The notes: generated from the letters alone by a model not told the origin. 64,000 nt of DNA from Paenibacillus methanolicus (GCF_008124765.1 NZ_VNHS01000007.1:372001-436000), one strand, 5' to 3'. Positions 40,863-50,676 are shown, counted from the first letter of the stretch. Translations and numbers: made by a program.

Positions 40863-41726
40863 GTGCGCGTCGAACAAAGCAGGCTGTGGGAATCGGGCAG
40901 CGAAACGTATTATGTGAAATACTTGTTGGACAACTCGGGCGAGATCGAGGCGGAGCGGAAGCGTCCCGCCGTCATCGTCTGCCCGGGCGGCGGCTATAAG
41001 TACACGTCGGACCGGGAGGCGGAGCCGATCGCGATGACGTTCCTCGCCGCGGGCTACAACGCGTTCGTGCTGCGCTACACGACGACGGCGAACGGGGATC
41101 CGGCCTATCCGAACCCCGTATACGATGCGGCCCGCATGATGCAGACCGTCCGGGAGAACGCGGCGGAGTGGGGCATCGACCCCGATAAAATCGCGATTTG
41201 CGGCTTCTCGGCCGGCGGTCACTTGGCGGCTTCGCTCGCGGTTCGCTGGCAGGACGCATTCCTGAGCGAGAAGCTCGGCGCCGAGCCTGCGATGCTGCGA
41301 CCCAACGCCCTGATACTCGGGTATCCGTGGCTGGACGTCGCCCATACGAACGAGATCGCCCTTCGCGGCGCGGACGACAACTTCAAGGCGTTGATGCGGA
41401 AGATCGACACGGCGATGCTGGGCGAGAACTTCACGGAGGAGACGATTGCGGAAGCGAATCCGATCCACCACGTCAGCCCGAACGTGCCGCCGACGTTCCT
41501 CTGGCATACGGCCGGGGACGGACTCATCCCGGCGGGCAATTCGCTTAAGCTGGCGCTTGCGCTCGAGAACCACGGCGTGCCGTACGAGCTGCACGTGTTC
41601 GAGACGGGCGGACACGGCCTAAGTCTCGCGACGAAGGTGACGGGGAAGAACGAGCAGCTGAACGCGGACGCGGCCCAGTGGCTTGGCCTCGCGCTGCGGT
41701 TCTTGGCGCGGCATTTCGAGTCCTGA
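40863..41726 (+). CDS. Alpha/beta hydrolase, acetylxylan-esterase-like
   Basis: The start is assigned to GTG 40863 because AAGGAGGT (40848-40855) lies exactly 7 bases upstream; the longer frames from TTG 40773 or ATG 40800 have no ribosome site. The 287-residue product begins shortly before the family's usual LWESG. The oxyanion sequence is CPGGGYKYTSDREAEP, the nucleophile GFSAGG (Ser116), and the His is in TGGHGLSLAT. Related enzymes deacetylate xylo-oligosaccharides or other acetylated sugars in the cytoplasm, which suits its place between two glycan-use operons. Confidence 0.85.
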   Translation: MRVEQSRLWESGSETYYVKYLLDNSGEIEAERKRPAVIVCPGGGYKYTSDREAEPIAMTFLAAGYNAFVLRYTTTANGDPAYPNPVYDAARMMQTVRENAAEWGIDPDKIAICGFSAGGHLAASLAVRWQDAFLSEKLGAEPAMLRPNALILGYPWLDVAHTNEIALRGADDNFKALMRKIDTAMLGENFTEETIAEANPIHHVSPNVPPTFLWHTAGDGLIPAGNSLKLALALENHGVPYELHVFETGGHGLSLATKVTGKNEQLNADAAQWLGLALRFLARHFES

Positions 41727-41744
41727 CGAGAGCATGAACGGCGA

Positions 41745-41783
41745 AGAGGCATGCGATTCAATGACGAGTCGCATGCCTCTTTG
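41745..41783. terminator. Strong terminator between convergent genes
   Basis: AAGAGGCATGCGA (41745-41757) pairs exactly with TCGCATGCCTCTT (41770-41782), followed on the plus strand by TGGG. Confidence 0.85.
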
Positions 41784-41793
41784 GGCTTCCATT

Positions 41794-43158
41794 CTATTCC
41801 TTCCCGATTTCCTTCCGACGGTAGTGGCTGGGCGTCATGCCGTATTCGTCCTTGAACAGCTTAATGAAGTACTGCGGCTTTTTGTACCCGACCATCAGCG
41901 AAATGTCGACCACGTGCAAACTCGAATCAAGCAGCAGCTGAGCTCCTTTCTCCAGCCGTTTGGCCGCGATGTACGCGGATAGATTCTCGCCCGTCTCCTG
42001 TTTGTACAGCTTCGATAGATAGACGGGATGAAGGTGCGCGATCCGCCCCAAATCCTCCAAGCTTAAGCCCTCGCTTAGATGATCGGCGATGAACTGCCGC
42101 ACGGTTCGGATAATGGCGTCATTCGAGACGCGGCTGCATCTCTCGAGGGCGTCGACCCGCTGCATAATCGTCTTGATCGCTTCAACCGGATCTTGGAGCT
42201 GATTGAACATCCAGTCCTTGACCTCGGCGGGCGGCAGCTTGCTCGCGGTCGAATAGAGAAAATGGATCGTTTCGAGCAGAAACATCGCTTTATGCTTGCG
42301 CGAGCGGAACGAGGCGAATCGCTTGAGGAGCTTCTTCTTCGAGCACTCCCACTCGCCGGGCTCCAAGTTCGGGAAACCCTCGACGCCCTGCAGCAGCTCG
42401 AAGTCGTCCGTCCCGATCTGCTCCCGCAGAAAGAATTGATAGAACAGGAGGCGGACCATATGAGTCTGCTGAATCGTGAACGCATCGGACAATCGGATGG
42501 CGGGGATGCTGCCGGGCAGCCCGGCCGCGCGGGAGGCTGGAATAAGCCCGGCCGCCATCCCGGCCGCAGTCCAGATGAAGCGGCTCGGATGACCGCACTG
42601 GTCGCGGAGGAGCATCTCCTCCTTCTCCGTCATGCCCGGTGCTTCGAAGAAGCGGAACGGTTCTTCGCGCAGCGCCTCTTGATAGCCGCTGTAGTCCCGG
42701 GCGAACTGCCGTTGTCCGCAGAGGAGGGAGAGCAAGCAGCCGAGGCCGTCGAACTTCTCCCAATCGATGTCGGCCGAGGCCGGCCGTCGCGGGATTTTAT
42801 CCAGGACGCTCTTCATCGTCTTCTCCATGTCCTCTTTGTCCACGGGCTTCAGCAGGTAGTCTGCGGCGCCAAGGCGAATAGCAGTACGCGTGTATTCGAA
42901 ATCGGAATAGCCGGTCAGGAATACGACCTGGGTGTCGAGGCGGCGATCCTTGACATGCTGGAGCAAGTCGATGCCGGATACTTCGGGCATGCGAATATCG
43001 GTCAGGAGAATATCGACCCGGCCTTCGCTCAAGAGCTGCTTGGCATGGATCGAATTGGTCGTCGTCGCCACCTCGTCGAAGCCCATCTTGCCCCAGTCGA
43101 CCAAATGCTTCACATATTCCACGATATAATGGCCGTCATCCACGATCAAAAGCCGCAT
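41794..43158 (-). CDS. Response regulator with AraC-type output, YesN-like
   Basis: AGGAGG precedes the ATG at 43158 (MRLLIVDD); 454 residues. The receiver has Asp7-Asp8, the phosphorylation site Asp54 (LLTDIRMPE), Thr82 and Lys104 (LLKPVDK). The usual Glu after the acidic pair is Gly here. The C-terminal AraC domain (about 360-450) contains LSLEDLGRIAHLHPVYLSKL and VVDISLMVGYKKPQYFIKLF. The gene overlaps the end of the kinase gene by 23 bases. The pair is divergent from the importer at 45018 and most likely activates it. Confidence 0.93.
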   Translation of the reverse strand: MRLLIVDDGHYIVEYVKHLVDWGKMGFDEVATTTNSIHAKQLLSEGRVDILLTDIRMPEVSGIDLLQHVKDRRLDTQVVFLTGYSDFEYTRTAIRLGAADYLLKPVDKEDMEKTMKSVLDKIPRRPASADIDWEKFDGLGCLLSLLCGQRQFARDYSGYQEALREEPFRFFEAPGMTEKEEMLLRDQCGHPSRFIWTAAGMAAGLIPASRAAGLPGSIPAIRLSDAFTIQQTHMVRLLFYQFFLREQIGTDDFELLQGVEGFPNLEPGEWECSKKKLLKRFASFRSRKHKAMFLLETIHFLYSTASKLPPAEVKDWMFNQLQDPVEAIKTIMQRVDALERCSRVSNDAIIRTVRQFIADHLSEGLSLEDLGRIAHLHPVYLSKLYKQETGENLSAYIAAKRLEKGAQLLLDSSLHVVDISLMVGYKKPQYFIKLFKDEYGMTPSHYRRKEIGKE

Positions 43159-44863
43159 GCGCGCCTCCTCCATTCCGCGAGAAATCAATCGTCAAGGTTA
43201 CCGTCAGTCCGCCCCACTCGTTCACGGCGAATTGCAAACCGCTCGTCTCTCCGTAGCTATTCTTAAGACGGCGATGAATATTCCATAATCCGACCCCGCC
43301 GGCTTCCTCCGGTGCCTGCTCTCGTTCGACCTGCTGCTTGAGCCGCTTCAGCTCGTCGGGCGACAGGCCCTTGCCGTCATCGGAGACCGCGATGCGCGTG
43401 CCGGACGAATCGGCCGTGACTTCGATGGCGACCCGGTAGGCGCCATGACGCTCTTCGATCCCGTGTTGAATCGCGTTCTCCACGATCGGCTGAAGGATGA
43501 GCGGCATGATGCGCTGATCGGCAAGCCCGGGCGATACGTTGATGTCGTAGTCGATTTCCTTGCTCAGCGACATGATGGACAGGTAATGATCGGCGAGTTC
43601 TAGCTCCGAACCGAGCGTAACCGCTTCCGACGTCGTCTTGGTCAAGTACCGGTAATATTCCGCCAGATGTTTGCTCATCTGCGTGACGGCTTCGGGCGAC
43701 GTCCGGGCCATCGACATGATGAAGAAGAGACTATTGTATAGGAAATGCGGGTTGATCTGGGCTTGCAGCTGCTTCAGCTCGGCATGGCGGCGAAGCTCGG
43801 TCTCGATCCGCAACGATTCGAATAACGCTTGGATTTTGGACACCATGTGATTGAAGCTTTTGAACAGGCGGATAAATTCATTGTCCGGATTCTCGGTGAT
43901 GCGCGTCGTATAATGGCCTTGCTCGACTTGAACGAATTTCCGATCGAGCAGATGGACGTTGCGATAGAAGTGGCGGTAGAACATGAGAATGACGAACAGA
44001 CCGATGACGAGAATGACGAGAATGCTGCCATAGAACACCTGATGATTGCGGTTAAGCGGATCGAAGAACGGATTCGTCCGGGTATACGTCACGAGATAGC
44101 CGTCCAGCGGTTCGATATATTTGGACAAGACATAATAACGGCCTTCGCGGGACTCGTAATTAAACTTCAGTATCGCTTCCGAGTTCGGCGTGACCGTGCG
44201 CTTCGCGGCATCGGCCAGCTGCTGGTCGACGGGCTGATTGCCGATCATCATTTTCTGCTGAATGAGCCAAAACGCATGCGTATCGCTGCCCTGGAACGCC
44301 TTATCGAGCAGGCCGGACAACGCGTCCATGTTGAGCTTCACGCCGACGATGTACTGCGATTGGGCGGGCTGATCGGTTTTGATATAGGGATAGAGCGAGA
44401 AGTAATACAGGCTGCCGTCCACCAGCTTCCAGCCTCGTTTGGTTACGCTTTCAAAAGGAGCTCTGGCTAGGGGATCGTGGCTGCTCGTAATGAATTCATG
44501 CTCGCTCTTCCAGTAGATCCCGATGGAATCGACCGATTGGTTCGACAGCAACGTGTCGGTGATGCGGTCCAAGATCTGATTCTTCTGCATTTGCGAATCA
44601 TAGGCGCTCAGGGATCGCTTCTGGGCTTGATAATACTCGACGGTTTTGTCAGCCGTATATTGGATGCCCAGCATGGTCGCCTCCGAGATGACGCCGCTCA
44701 GCATGCCTTCCGTGTAGTTGATTTGATTCTCGGAGGAGTTGATAAGACTGTCCTGGATCGCCTCCGCGCCCAACCGCTCCAGCACGTAGAACAACGCGAG
44801 CGTAAGCAATAGGAAAAAGACGAAAAAGTAAATGAACCGCTTCATGTTGACTTTTTGGAACAT
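43136..44863 (-). CDS. Sensor histidine kinase, YesM-like
   Basis: A 575-residue kinase with helix 1 (about 9-27), an extracellular sensor of some 255 residues, helix 2 (about 285-305), a HAMP domain, the HisKA_7 phospho-acceptor QINPHFLYNSL (His373) and an HATPase domain with N-box QPIVENAIQHGIEERH and G-boxes DDGKGL and GVGLWNI. This is the YesM architecture that senses extracellular glycans or binding proteins in Paenibacillus and Bacillus. GGGGAAG precedes the start. Confidence 0.93.
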   Translation of the reverse strand: MFQKVNMKRFIYFFVFFLLLTLALFYVLERLGAEAIQDSLINSSENQINYTEGMLSGVISEATMLGIQYTADKTVEYYQAQKRSLSAYDSQMQKNQILDRITDTLLSNQSVDSIGIYWKSEHEFITSSHDPLARAPFESVTKRGWKLVDGSLYYFSLYPYIKTDQPAQSQYIVGVKLNMDALSGLLDKAFQGSDTHAFWLIQQKMMIGNQPVDQQLADAAKRTVTPNSEAILKFNYESREGRYYVLSKYIEPLDGYLVTYTRTNPFFDPLNRNHQVFYGSILVILVIGLFVILMFYRHFYRNVHLLDRKFVQVEQGHYTTRITENPDNEFIRLFKSFNHMVSKIQALFESLRIETELRRHAELKQLQAQINPHFLYNSLFFIMSMARTSPEAVTQMSKHLAEYYRYLTKTTSEAVTLGSELELADHYLSIMSLSKEIDYDINVSPGLADQRIMPLILQPIVENAIQHGIEERHGAYRVAIEVTADSSGTRIAVSDDGKGLSPDELKRLKQQVEREQAPEEAGGVGLWNIHRRLKNSYGETSGLQFAVNEWGGLTVTLTIDFSRNGGGAHAAFDRG

Positions 44864-44989
44864 GCGTTTCTTCCCCTTCAGCCGAGACTGCCCTTGATTT
44901 AATGCCTATCATAAGCGATTCGTTACCAAATAGGAAGGAGGTGAACTTCCAGATCCTGCATGATTCGCCGCATCGATTGACGCTGTGGC

Positions 44990-45032
44990 TATGATGTTAA
45001 GATTGTGACATTTCGGAATGAAAGCGCTTTTG
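44990..45032 (+). promoter_or_regulatory. -10 element and cre-like site of the second LplB operon
   Basis: TATGAT (44990-44995) has no matching -35, which would fit a promoter that needs the divergent response regulator. TGAAAGCGCTTTTG (45019-45032) matches 12 of 14 cre positions and would lie just after the start point, where CcpA blocks elongation. Confidence 0.4.
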
Positions 45033-46055
45033 TTAGCATTGGAATCACGGCAAAACCAGATGAAGATGTCAAAGGGGGTAACGACGATAGCTGAACTAAC
45101 CAAGCGGCGGACGAGGCGGGTCCAAGCAAAACCGGTCGTCGAGAGAGGCAAAAAAACGCCTTGGAACAAGGAAATCCGAAAAAATTGGCCGTTATATCTG
45201 TTGTGCTTGCCGGCGCTCGCATGCGTGCTGATCTTCTCCTACGGCCCGATGGGCGGGCTGGTGATGGCCTTCCAGGATTACAAGCCATGGCTTGGCATCA
45301 CCGGCTCCTCTTGGATCGGGTTGGACAATTTCGCGCGAATATTCGAGTACGAAGAGTCGATGCAGGCGATCATGAACACCCTTATTATCGCGGTGATCAA
45401 AATCGTCGCGGGCATTATCGTCCCGGTCGTCATGGCGATTCTATTGAGCGAAATCCGCCATATGGGGATCAAGAAGAGCATTCAGACGCTCGTGTATTTG
45501 CCGCACTTCCTCTCCTGGGTGACGATTGCCGGGATCATGATCGACGTGCTCGGCCTCGACGGGGGCGTGAACCACATGCTCGGCGCGTTCGGCATCGAAC
45601 CGATCTTTTTCCTCGGGGACCCGGAGCTGTTCCGCCCCACGATCATCATCAGCGATCTATGGAAGAACTTCGGCTTCGGGATGATCGTGTATCTGGCCGT
45701 CATTACGGGCATCGATCCCTCTTACTATGAAGCGGCGGAGATCGACGGGGCCACGCGGCGCCAGCAAATCGTACACGTGACGCTGCCGAGCATGATGCCG
45801 ATGATAATCGTCATCTCGACCTTAAGCCTCGGCAATATATTGGATGCGGGGTTCGACCAAATCTTCAACTTGTACAACCCGCTCGTCTATAGTACCGGCG
45901 ATATTATCGATACGTATGTGTATCGGTCCTCGCTGCTGAACGGACAGTATGGATTCGGCACGGCCGTCGGCTTGTTCAAGTCGGGCATCAGTCTCATCTT
46001 GATCGTCATCGCCTACCGGATCGCGTACAAGGTCGCCAACTACAGGATTTTCTAG
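45018..46055 (+). CDS. Carbohydrate ABC transporter permease, LplB type
   Basis: Six-helix permease with the LplB opening NWPLYLLCLPALACVLIF and KYGPM-like SYGPMGGLVMAFQDYK; the EAA loop is SYYEAAEIDGATRRQQIVHV. The start is uncertain. ATGs at 45018, 45060 and 45066 have no ribosome site, and 45018 would overlap the cre-like site. The only good Shine-Dalgarno (GGGGG at 45074-45078) is placed for an in-frame ATA codon at 45087. It forms an importer with the next two genes, again without an ATPase. Confidence 0.88.
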   Translation: MKALLLALESRQNQMKMSKGVTTIAELTKRRTRRVQAKPVVERGKKTPWNKEIRKNWPLYLLCLPALACVLIFSYGPMGGLVMAFQDYKPWLGITGSSWIGLDNFARIFEYEESMQAIMNTLIIAVIKIVAGIIVPVVMAILLSEIRHMGIKKSIQTLVYLPHFLSWVTIAGIMIDVLGLDGGVNHMLGAFGIEPIFFLGDPELFRPTIIISDLWKNFGFGMIVYLAVITGIDPSYYEAAEIDGATRRQQIVHVTLPSMMPMIIVISTLSLGNILDAGFDQIFNLYNPLVYSTGDIIDTYVYRSSLLNGQYGFGTAVGLFKSGISLILIVIAYRIAYKVANYRIF

Positions 46056-46070
46056 AAAGGAGGGCCGGGC

Positions 46071-46940
46071 GTGTACCATAAGTCCAAAGGATATCAAGTC
46101 TTCTCGCTGTTCAACCATCTCCTCCTCATTCTCGTCGCGTTATCCTGTTTCTTGCCGCTGCTCCATTTGCTCGCGCAGTCGTTCAGCAGCAAGTCCGCGA
46201 TTAACGGGAATCTGGTGTCGTTCTGGCCGGTGGAATTCAACGTCGATGCTTACGTGAAAACGTTCCAGAACGCCAACTTCGTGCGCTCCATGCAGATTTC
46301 CGCCGTCCGAACGGCGCTCGGGACGCTCATCAGCATGTTCGTCATCACGACGTCGGGCTATGCGCTGTCCAAGGAGTTCCGGGGCCGGAACGCGCTCATG
46401 TGGGTGTTCATCTTCACGATGCTGTTCTCCGGCGGCCTCATTCCGTCCTATATCCTCATCACCAATCTGGGATTCAAGGATACGATCTGGTCGCTCGTGC
46501 TGCCGGGGGCGTTCGGCGCGTATAACCTCATCCTCATCATGAACTTCTTCAAGACGATTCCGAAGGCGCTGGAAGAGGCGGCGTTCATCGACGGGGCTTC
46601 CTTCTTCGCGATTCTGTGGCGGATCTACCTGCCGCTGTCGCTGCCGGGACTGGCCACGGTCGGCTTGTTCATTATGGTCGGGCATTGGAATTCCTGGTTC
46701 GACGGCATCTTGTACATGTCGAATACGACGAACTATCCGCTCGCCTCGTTCATGCAGACGGTCGTCGTCCAGAGCTCCGCGCAGAGCATGGCGCTTAGCC
46801 AATCGGAGGCGGAGGCATTGTCCGAGCAGAGCATCAAGGCCGCGCAGATCTTCATCAGCACCTTGCCGATTATTCTCGTGTATCCGTTCTTGCAGAAGTA
46901 TTTCGTGAAGGGAATCGTGATGGGGGCCGTGAAAGAATAA
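46071..46940 (+). CDS. Carbohydrate ABC transporter permease, YtcP type
   Basis: A GTG start 7 bases after AAAGGAGG; 289 residues. LLHLLAQSFSSKSAINGNLV near helix 1, the EAA loop ALEEAAFIDGASFFAILWRI and the ending FVKGIVMGAVKE identify the second permease of an LplB/YtcP pair. Confidence 0.93.
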   Translation: MYHKSKGYQVFSLFNHLLLILVALSCFLPLLHLLAQSFSSKSAINGNLVSFWPVEFNVDAYVKTFQNANFVRSMQISAVRTALGTLISMFVITTSGYALSKEFRGRNALMWVFIFTMLFSGGLIPSYILITNLGFKDTIWSLVLPGAFGAYNLILIMNFFKTIPKALEEAAFIDGASFFAILWRIYLPLSLPGLATVGLFIMVGHWNSWFDGILYMSNTTNYPLASFMQTVVVQSSAQSMALSQSEAEALSEQSIKAAQIFISTLPIILVYPFLQKYFVKGIVMGAVKE

Positions 46941-46990
46941 AGACGGCGCTTCTCATTTCGACAACATATGAACTTAAAGGAGACAGGTCG

Positions 46991-48673
46991 ATGCTTAAAA
47001 AGACGGGTGTTCTGCTTTCCTCCGCGATTCTGATGGCCGGCGTGCTGTCCGGATGCAATCTGGTCAGCAAAGATACGGGCTCCTCCGCTTCGGAGGGCAC
47101 GTTGAAAGACGGCAAATACGATCCTCCGATCACGATCACGATCGCCAAGCAATTAGACGAGAACGCCGGCAAATACATCAACGGCGAAAGCTTGAACGAT
47201 AATGTGTTGACGCGATGGGGCGAGGATAAGCTCGGCATTAAGATCGAGACGACCCTGCTGGGCGGCGACGCCGGCAGCTACAATACGAAGCTTCGCCTCG
47301 CGCTGACCGGATCGGAGAAACTTCCGGACGTGCTGCCGGTGTACGATACGGCATTGGCGAGCGATTTGATCCAGTCCGGGCTCGTGAAGGATATCACGGA
47401 GGATGTTAAGACATTCATGCCGGATCGGCTCAAGGACATCTACAAGCAATATCCCGGCACCTTCAATCCCGTTATTAAAGACGGCAAAGTATACGGGATG
47501 GCGATCTCTCCGAATTTGACCGAAGGCCAGGTCATGCTGATCCGCCAGGATTGGCTGGATAAGTTGAAGTTGAAGGCGCCGACGAACATCGAGGAATTCG
47601 AGCAGGTGATCGCGGCCTTCACGAACGACGATCCGGACGGCAACGGCAAGCCGGATACGTACGGCTTCGATTTCTCCGGCAAGGATTCGTACAACACGGG
47701 CTGGGTGAGCGATTCGGTCATGATCTTCAGCGCCTTCGCGGGCAAAAGTCTGCCGGGGCAGTGGCTGAACGAGGACGGCAAGCTCGCGTACGGCTCGGTG
47801 AAGCCGGGCATGAAGGACGCCTTGGCGAAGCTTCGGGACTGGTATGCCAAAGGCTACCTCAACAAAGAGCTCGCCACCCAAGGCGCCTGGGATGCCTTGG
47901 CAGACTTCACGCAGGGGAAAGCCGGCATTATTATCGGCCGCCCTTGGCTGTACGGCAGCGTGAAGGACGTCGAGAAGAACGTGCAGGGCGCCACAATTAA
48001 AATCTACCCGACGATTAGCGGCATAAGCGGGGATAAAACGTATCAATCCGGCCAGCTGAACGACGGCGTCTTCATGTTCAACAAGGACTTCACCAACATG
48101 GGAGCGTTCTTCCTCTACTACGACAAGTTGTACGACGCCGCGTTCGGTACCGGCGACTTCAAGTACGGCTACGCGCAAGGCTACGACTACGATATCGTGA
48201 ACGACGAAGTGACGTTCGACTCCACGAAATTCAACAAACCGCTGGATGTCGTGCAGGGCGTAGGCAAAATGTCGTTCACCAAAAACTCGCCGAGCGTCGA
48301 TGGCACGGGGAAATCGTTCTACGAGCTGGCCCAAGGCGCCGAGCCGACGACGGGCGTGCTGATGAGAGCGAATGCGGCGGATCAGACGATGAAAGAAGGC
48401 TATGTCATTTCGTATGAGAACAGCGACGTTCTGCTGCCGAACGCATTCAACGGTCCGCCGACGAAGACGATGCAGTCTTCCTGGGCGCAGCTGACGACGA
48501 TGGAGAAGGAAACGTACACCAAAATCATTTACGGCAAGGAACCGCTCGAAGCGTTCGACGACTTCGTGAAGCAATGGCACGACAAAGGCGGCACGCAGAT
48601 CGCCGAAGAAGTGAACGCGTGGTATAAGAACGCCAGCGAAGTCGACGTCATGAGCCAGATGGGGATGAAGTAG
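46991..48673 (+). CDS. Extracellular solute-binding lipoprotein, LipO type
   Basis: A 560-residue lipoprotein with signal KKTGVLLSSAILMAGVLSGC (lipobox LSGC). The mature part is a large family 1 binding protein, with an EF-hand-like calcium loop NDDPDGNGKPDTYGFD around residues 215-230, which is frequent in these proteins. AAAGGAGA precedes the ATG. The next gene, a large glycoside hydrolase, begins 2 bases after the stop, so both are in one operon. Confidence 0.92.
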   Translation: MLKKTGVLLSSAILMAGVLSGCNLVSKDTGSSASEGTLKDGKYDPPITITIAKQLDENAGKYINGESLNDNVLTRWGEDKLGIKIETTLLGGDAGSYNTKLRLALTGSEKLPDVLPVYDTALASDLIQSGLVKDITEDVKTFMPDRLKDIYKQYPGTFNPVIKDGKVYGMAISPNLTEGQVMLIRQDWLDKLKLKAPTNIEEFEQVIAAFTNDDPDGNGKPDTYGFDFSGKDSYNTGWVSDSVMIFSAFAGKSLPGQWLNEDGKLAYGSVKPGMKDALAKLRDWYAKGYLNKELATQGAWDALADFTQGKAGIIIGRPWLYGSVKDVEKNVQGATIKIYPTISGISGDKTYQSGQLNDGVFMFNKDFTNMGAFFLYYDKLYDAAFGTGDFKYGYAQGYDYDIVNDEVTFDSTKFNKPLDVVQGVGKMSFTKNSPSVDGTGKSFYELAQGAEPTTGVLMRANAADQTMKEGYVISYENSDVLLPNAFNGPPTKTMQSSWAQLTTMEKETYTKIIYGKEPLEAFDDFVKQWHDKGGTQIAEEVNAWYKNASEVDVMSQMGMK

Positions 48674-48675
48674 CG

Positions 48676-50658
48676 ATGACGCTGCACATCTCATCGGCTT
48701 GGCTGCGCGGCGATCCGAACGTGGCGCTGGGTCCGGTCGGCGCGAATCAATTCCGGCTGACGACGCCGGCCGAGGGAGGAGGGCTGTTCGTCGATGGCGA
48801 GCGCCTCTCTCCGCAAGCGTGGCGCGAACATGCCTTTGTAACCGCGGAAGCCTACCACGAGTCGCACGACGTGCTCGTGCTCGTCTTCGCCTTCGAGGAT
48901 GCGCTCGGCCGCTCGATTGCCATTCATTACGGCTTGCTTCCGCATGTGAGAACGACGATTTGCCTGCCGCTGCAAGCGTTGAACGGGGATCGGTTATTCC
49001 TGCCCCGGTATCCCGGCGTGATGCAGTCCGTACTGAGGGGGGATGCCTTCGTGGATCGGGAGACGATCCGCGCCTTCCGCATCTCGACGATCCCTTCGAC
49101 GACGGCAAGGACGGTGCTGATCGCAAATTTGGCGTTAAGCGAGACCGAACCGCAGTTCGATTATGAAGCAGCGCCATATGTGGATGAGCTTGGTCAATTG
49201 ATAGGCAGGCAATGGGACGGCCGAATAAAGGGCCCGAAGGAGCTTCGCGCCGCATGGCAAGCAGAAGCGGCGGAGCTTACGCCCGCGATGTCGGACTTCG
49301 CCGATTGGAACGCCTACGGGGGCTGGACGCGGCTGCGCTTCGACGCGACCGGGTATTTCCGAACGGAGCACGATGGCGAGCGGTGGTGGTTCGTCGATCC
49401 GGACGGCTATGCGCTGTTCAGCGCCGGCATGGATTGTATTCACCCGGGCGGCGGGACGCGCGTGGCGGGCATGGAGCATCTGCTGCCGGCACTGCCGGAG
49501 GCGGACGGCGAATTCGCGGAGGCGTGGCAGCGGGGAGAGTTCAACTTTGCCGCGGCGAACCTGATTGCGCTCTATGGCTCGGAATGGTGGCAGGAATGGT
49601 TCGGCCGAACGGAACAGCGAATGAAGGCGTGGGGAATCAATACGATCGGCAACTGGTCATCGCCGGCGTTCATCGCGCAATCCAGTCTGCCTTATGTATG
49701 GCCGATGTATGACTTTCCAACGACCGCGCAGACGATTTTTCGGGATTTCCCCGACGTCTTCGATCCCGAATATGAGGTTCATGCGAAGCGGTTCGCCGAG
49801 CAGCTTCATTCGTTCCAAGATGACCGCCGGCTGATCGGGTATTTCATGCGGAACGAGCCGCATTGGGCGTTCGTCGACAGCTTGAATCTGACCGCGCATA
49901 TGCTAAGGTCGCCGCTTCGGCTTCGGAGCAAAACCGTATTCCTCGAAGACGTGCGGGCGAAGTACGGCGATATCTGGCAATTGAACGCGGCTTGGCGGAC
50001 GAAGTTCGCGCGGTTCGAGGATCTACTCGAGCCGGAGCTTGCCGAATTGACCGATAGCCCCGCATGCAAGCGGGATGTGGACGACTTTAACCGAAAGCTC
50101 ATCCGGCGTTACGTCGAAATTCCGGCTGCGTATTGCAAGCAGACGCTGCCTCATCATCTGAATCTTGGCATGCGGTACGCCTGGGTGAGCGATGAATCGA
50201 TTCTGGAGGGCTGCGAAGCATTCGACGTGTTCTCGCTCAACTGCTACGCGTTCGAACCGGACCGCGAGCATATCCAGTGGATTAGCCGCAAGCTGAATAA
50301 ACCGGTCATGATCGGCGAATTTCACTTCGGCGCGGCGGACGGCGGCCTGTTGGCTTACGGCATCCGCGCCGTAGCCACGCAGCGGGAGCGGGGCGAGGCT
50401 TACCGCTATTACGTGGAGTCGGCCGCTTCCCTGCCGGAGCTTATCGGGGTTCATTATTTCCAGCTGAATGATCAGCCGGTGCTAGGGCGCTTCGACGGAG
50501 AGAACTATCAGATTGGCGCCGTGGACGTCTGCATGATGCCCTATCCGCCGTTCGCCGCGGCGATGCGGCAGACGCATCGGGACATGTACGGCGTGCGTAC
50601 CGGGCTCATCGAGCCGTTCCGGGATTGTCCGAAGGAAATCCCGAAGACGGGGTTCTAG
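48676..50658 (+). CDS. Clan GH-A glycoside hydrolase, agarase/beta-galactosidase-like
   Basis: A 660-residue protein without signal peptide, so it acts on imported oligosaccharide. After an N-terminal beta domain (about 1-215) comes a TIM barrel beginning WWFVDPDGYALFSAGMD, a motif seen in GH50-type agarases and related enzymes. The acid/base is in YFMRNEPHWAF (Glu394) and the nucleophile in MIGEFHFGA (Glu548), 154 residues apart, as in retaining clan GH-A enzymes. The family number is not certain. It directly follows the LipO-type gene, implying that the importer and hydrolase share a substrate, perhaps a galactose-based glycan. Confidence 0.75.
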   Translation: MTLHISSAWLRGDPNVALGPVGANQFRLTTPAEGGGLFVDGERLSPQAWREHAFVTAEAYHESHDVLVLVFAFEDALGRSIAIHYGLLPHVRTTICLPLQALNGDRLFLPRYPGVMQSVLRGDAFVDRETIRAFRISTIPSTTARTVLIANLALSETEPQFDYEAAPYVDELGQLIGRQWDGRIKGPKELRAAWQAEAAELTPAMSDFADWNAYGGWTRLRFDATGYFRTEHDGERWWFVDPDGYALFSAGMDCIHPGGGTRVAGMEHLLPALPEADGEFAEAWQRGEFNFAAANLIALYGSEWWQEWFGRTEQRMKAWGINTIGNWSSPAFIAQSSLPYVWPMYDFPTTAQTIFRDFPDVFDPEYEVHAKRFAEQLHSFQDDRRLIGYFMRNEPHWAFVDSLNLTAHMLRSPLRLRSKTVFLEDVRAKYGDIWQLNAAWRTKFARFEDLLEPELAELTDSPACKRDVDDFNRKLIRRYVEIPAAYCKQTLPHHLNLGMRYAWVSDESILEGCEAFDVFSLNCYAFEPDREHIQWISRKLNKPVMIGEFHFGAADGGLLAYGIRAVATQRERGEAYRYYVESAASLPELIGVHYFQLNDQPVLGRFDGENYQIGAVDVCMMPYPPFAAAMRQTHRDMYGVRTGLIEPFRDCPKEIPKTGF

Positions 50659-50676
50659 CCGGTGATGCAAGAGGGG

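Noticed and set aside
44935-44976. AAGGAGGTG before the LplB-type gene as the start of a leader peptide
   Set aside because: The GTG directly abuts the site with no spacer and the nearest ATG opens only six codons; no conserved leader is evident.
44976-44995. TTGACG followed by TATGAT as a complete promoter
   Set aside because: Only 7 bases separate the two, far too short for sigma-A.
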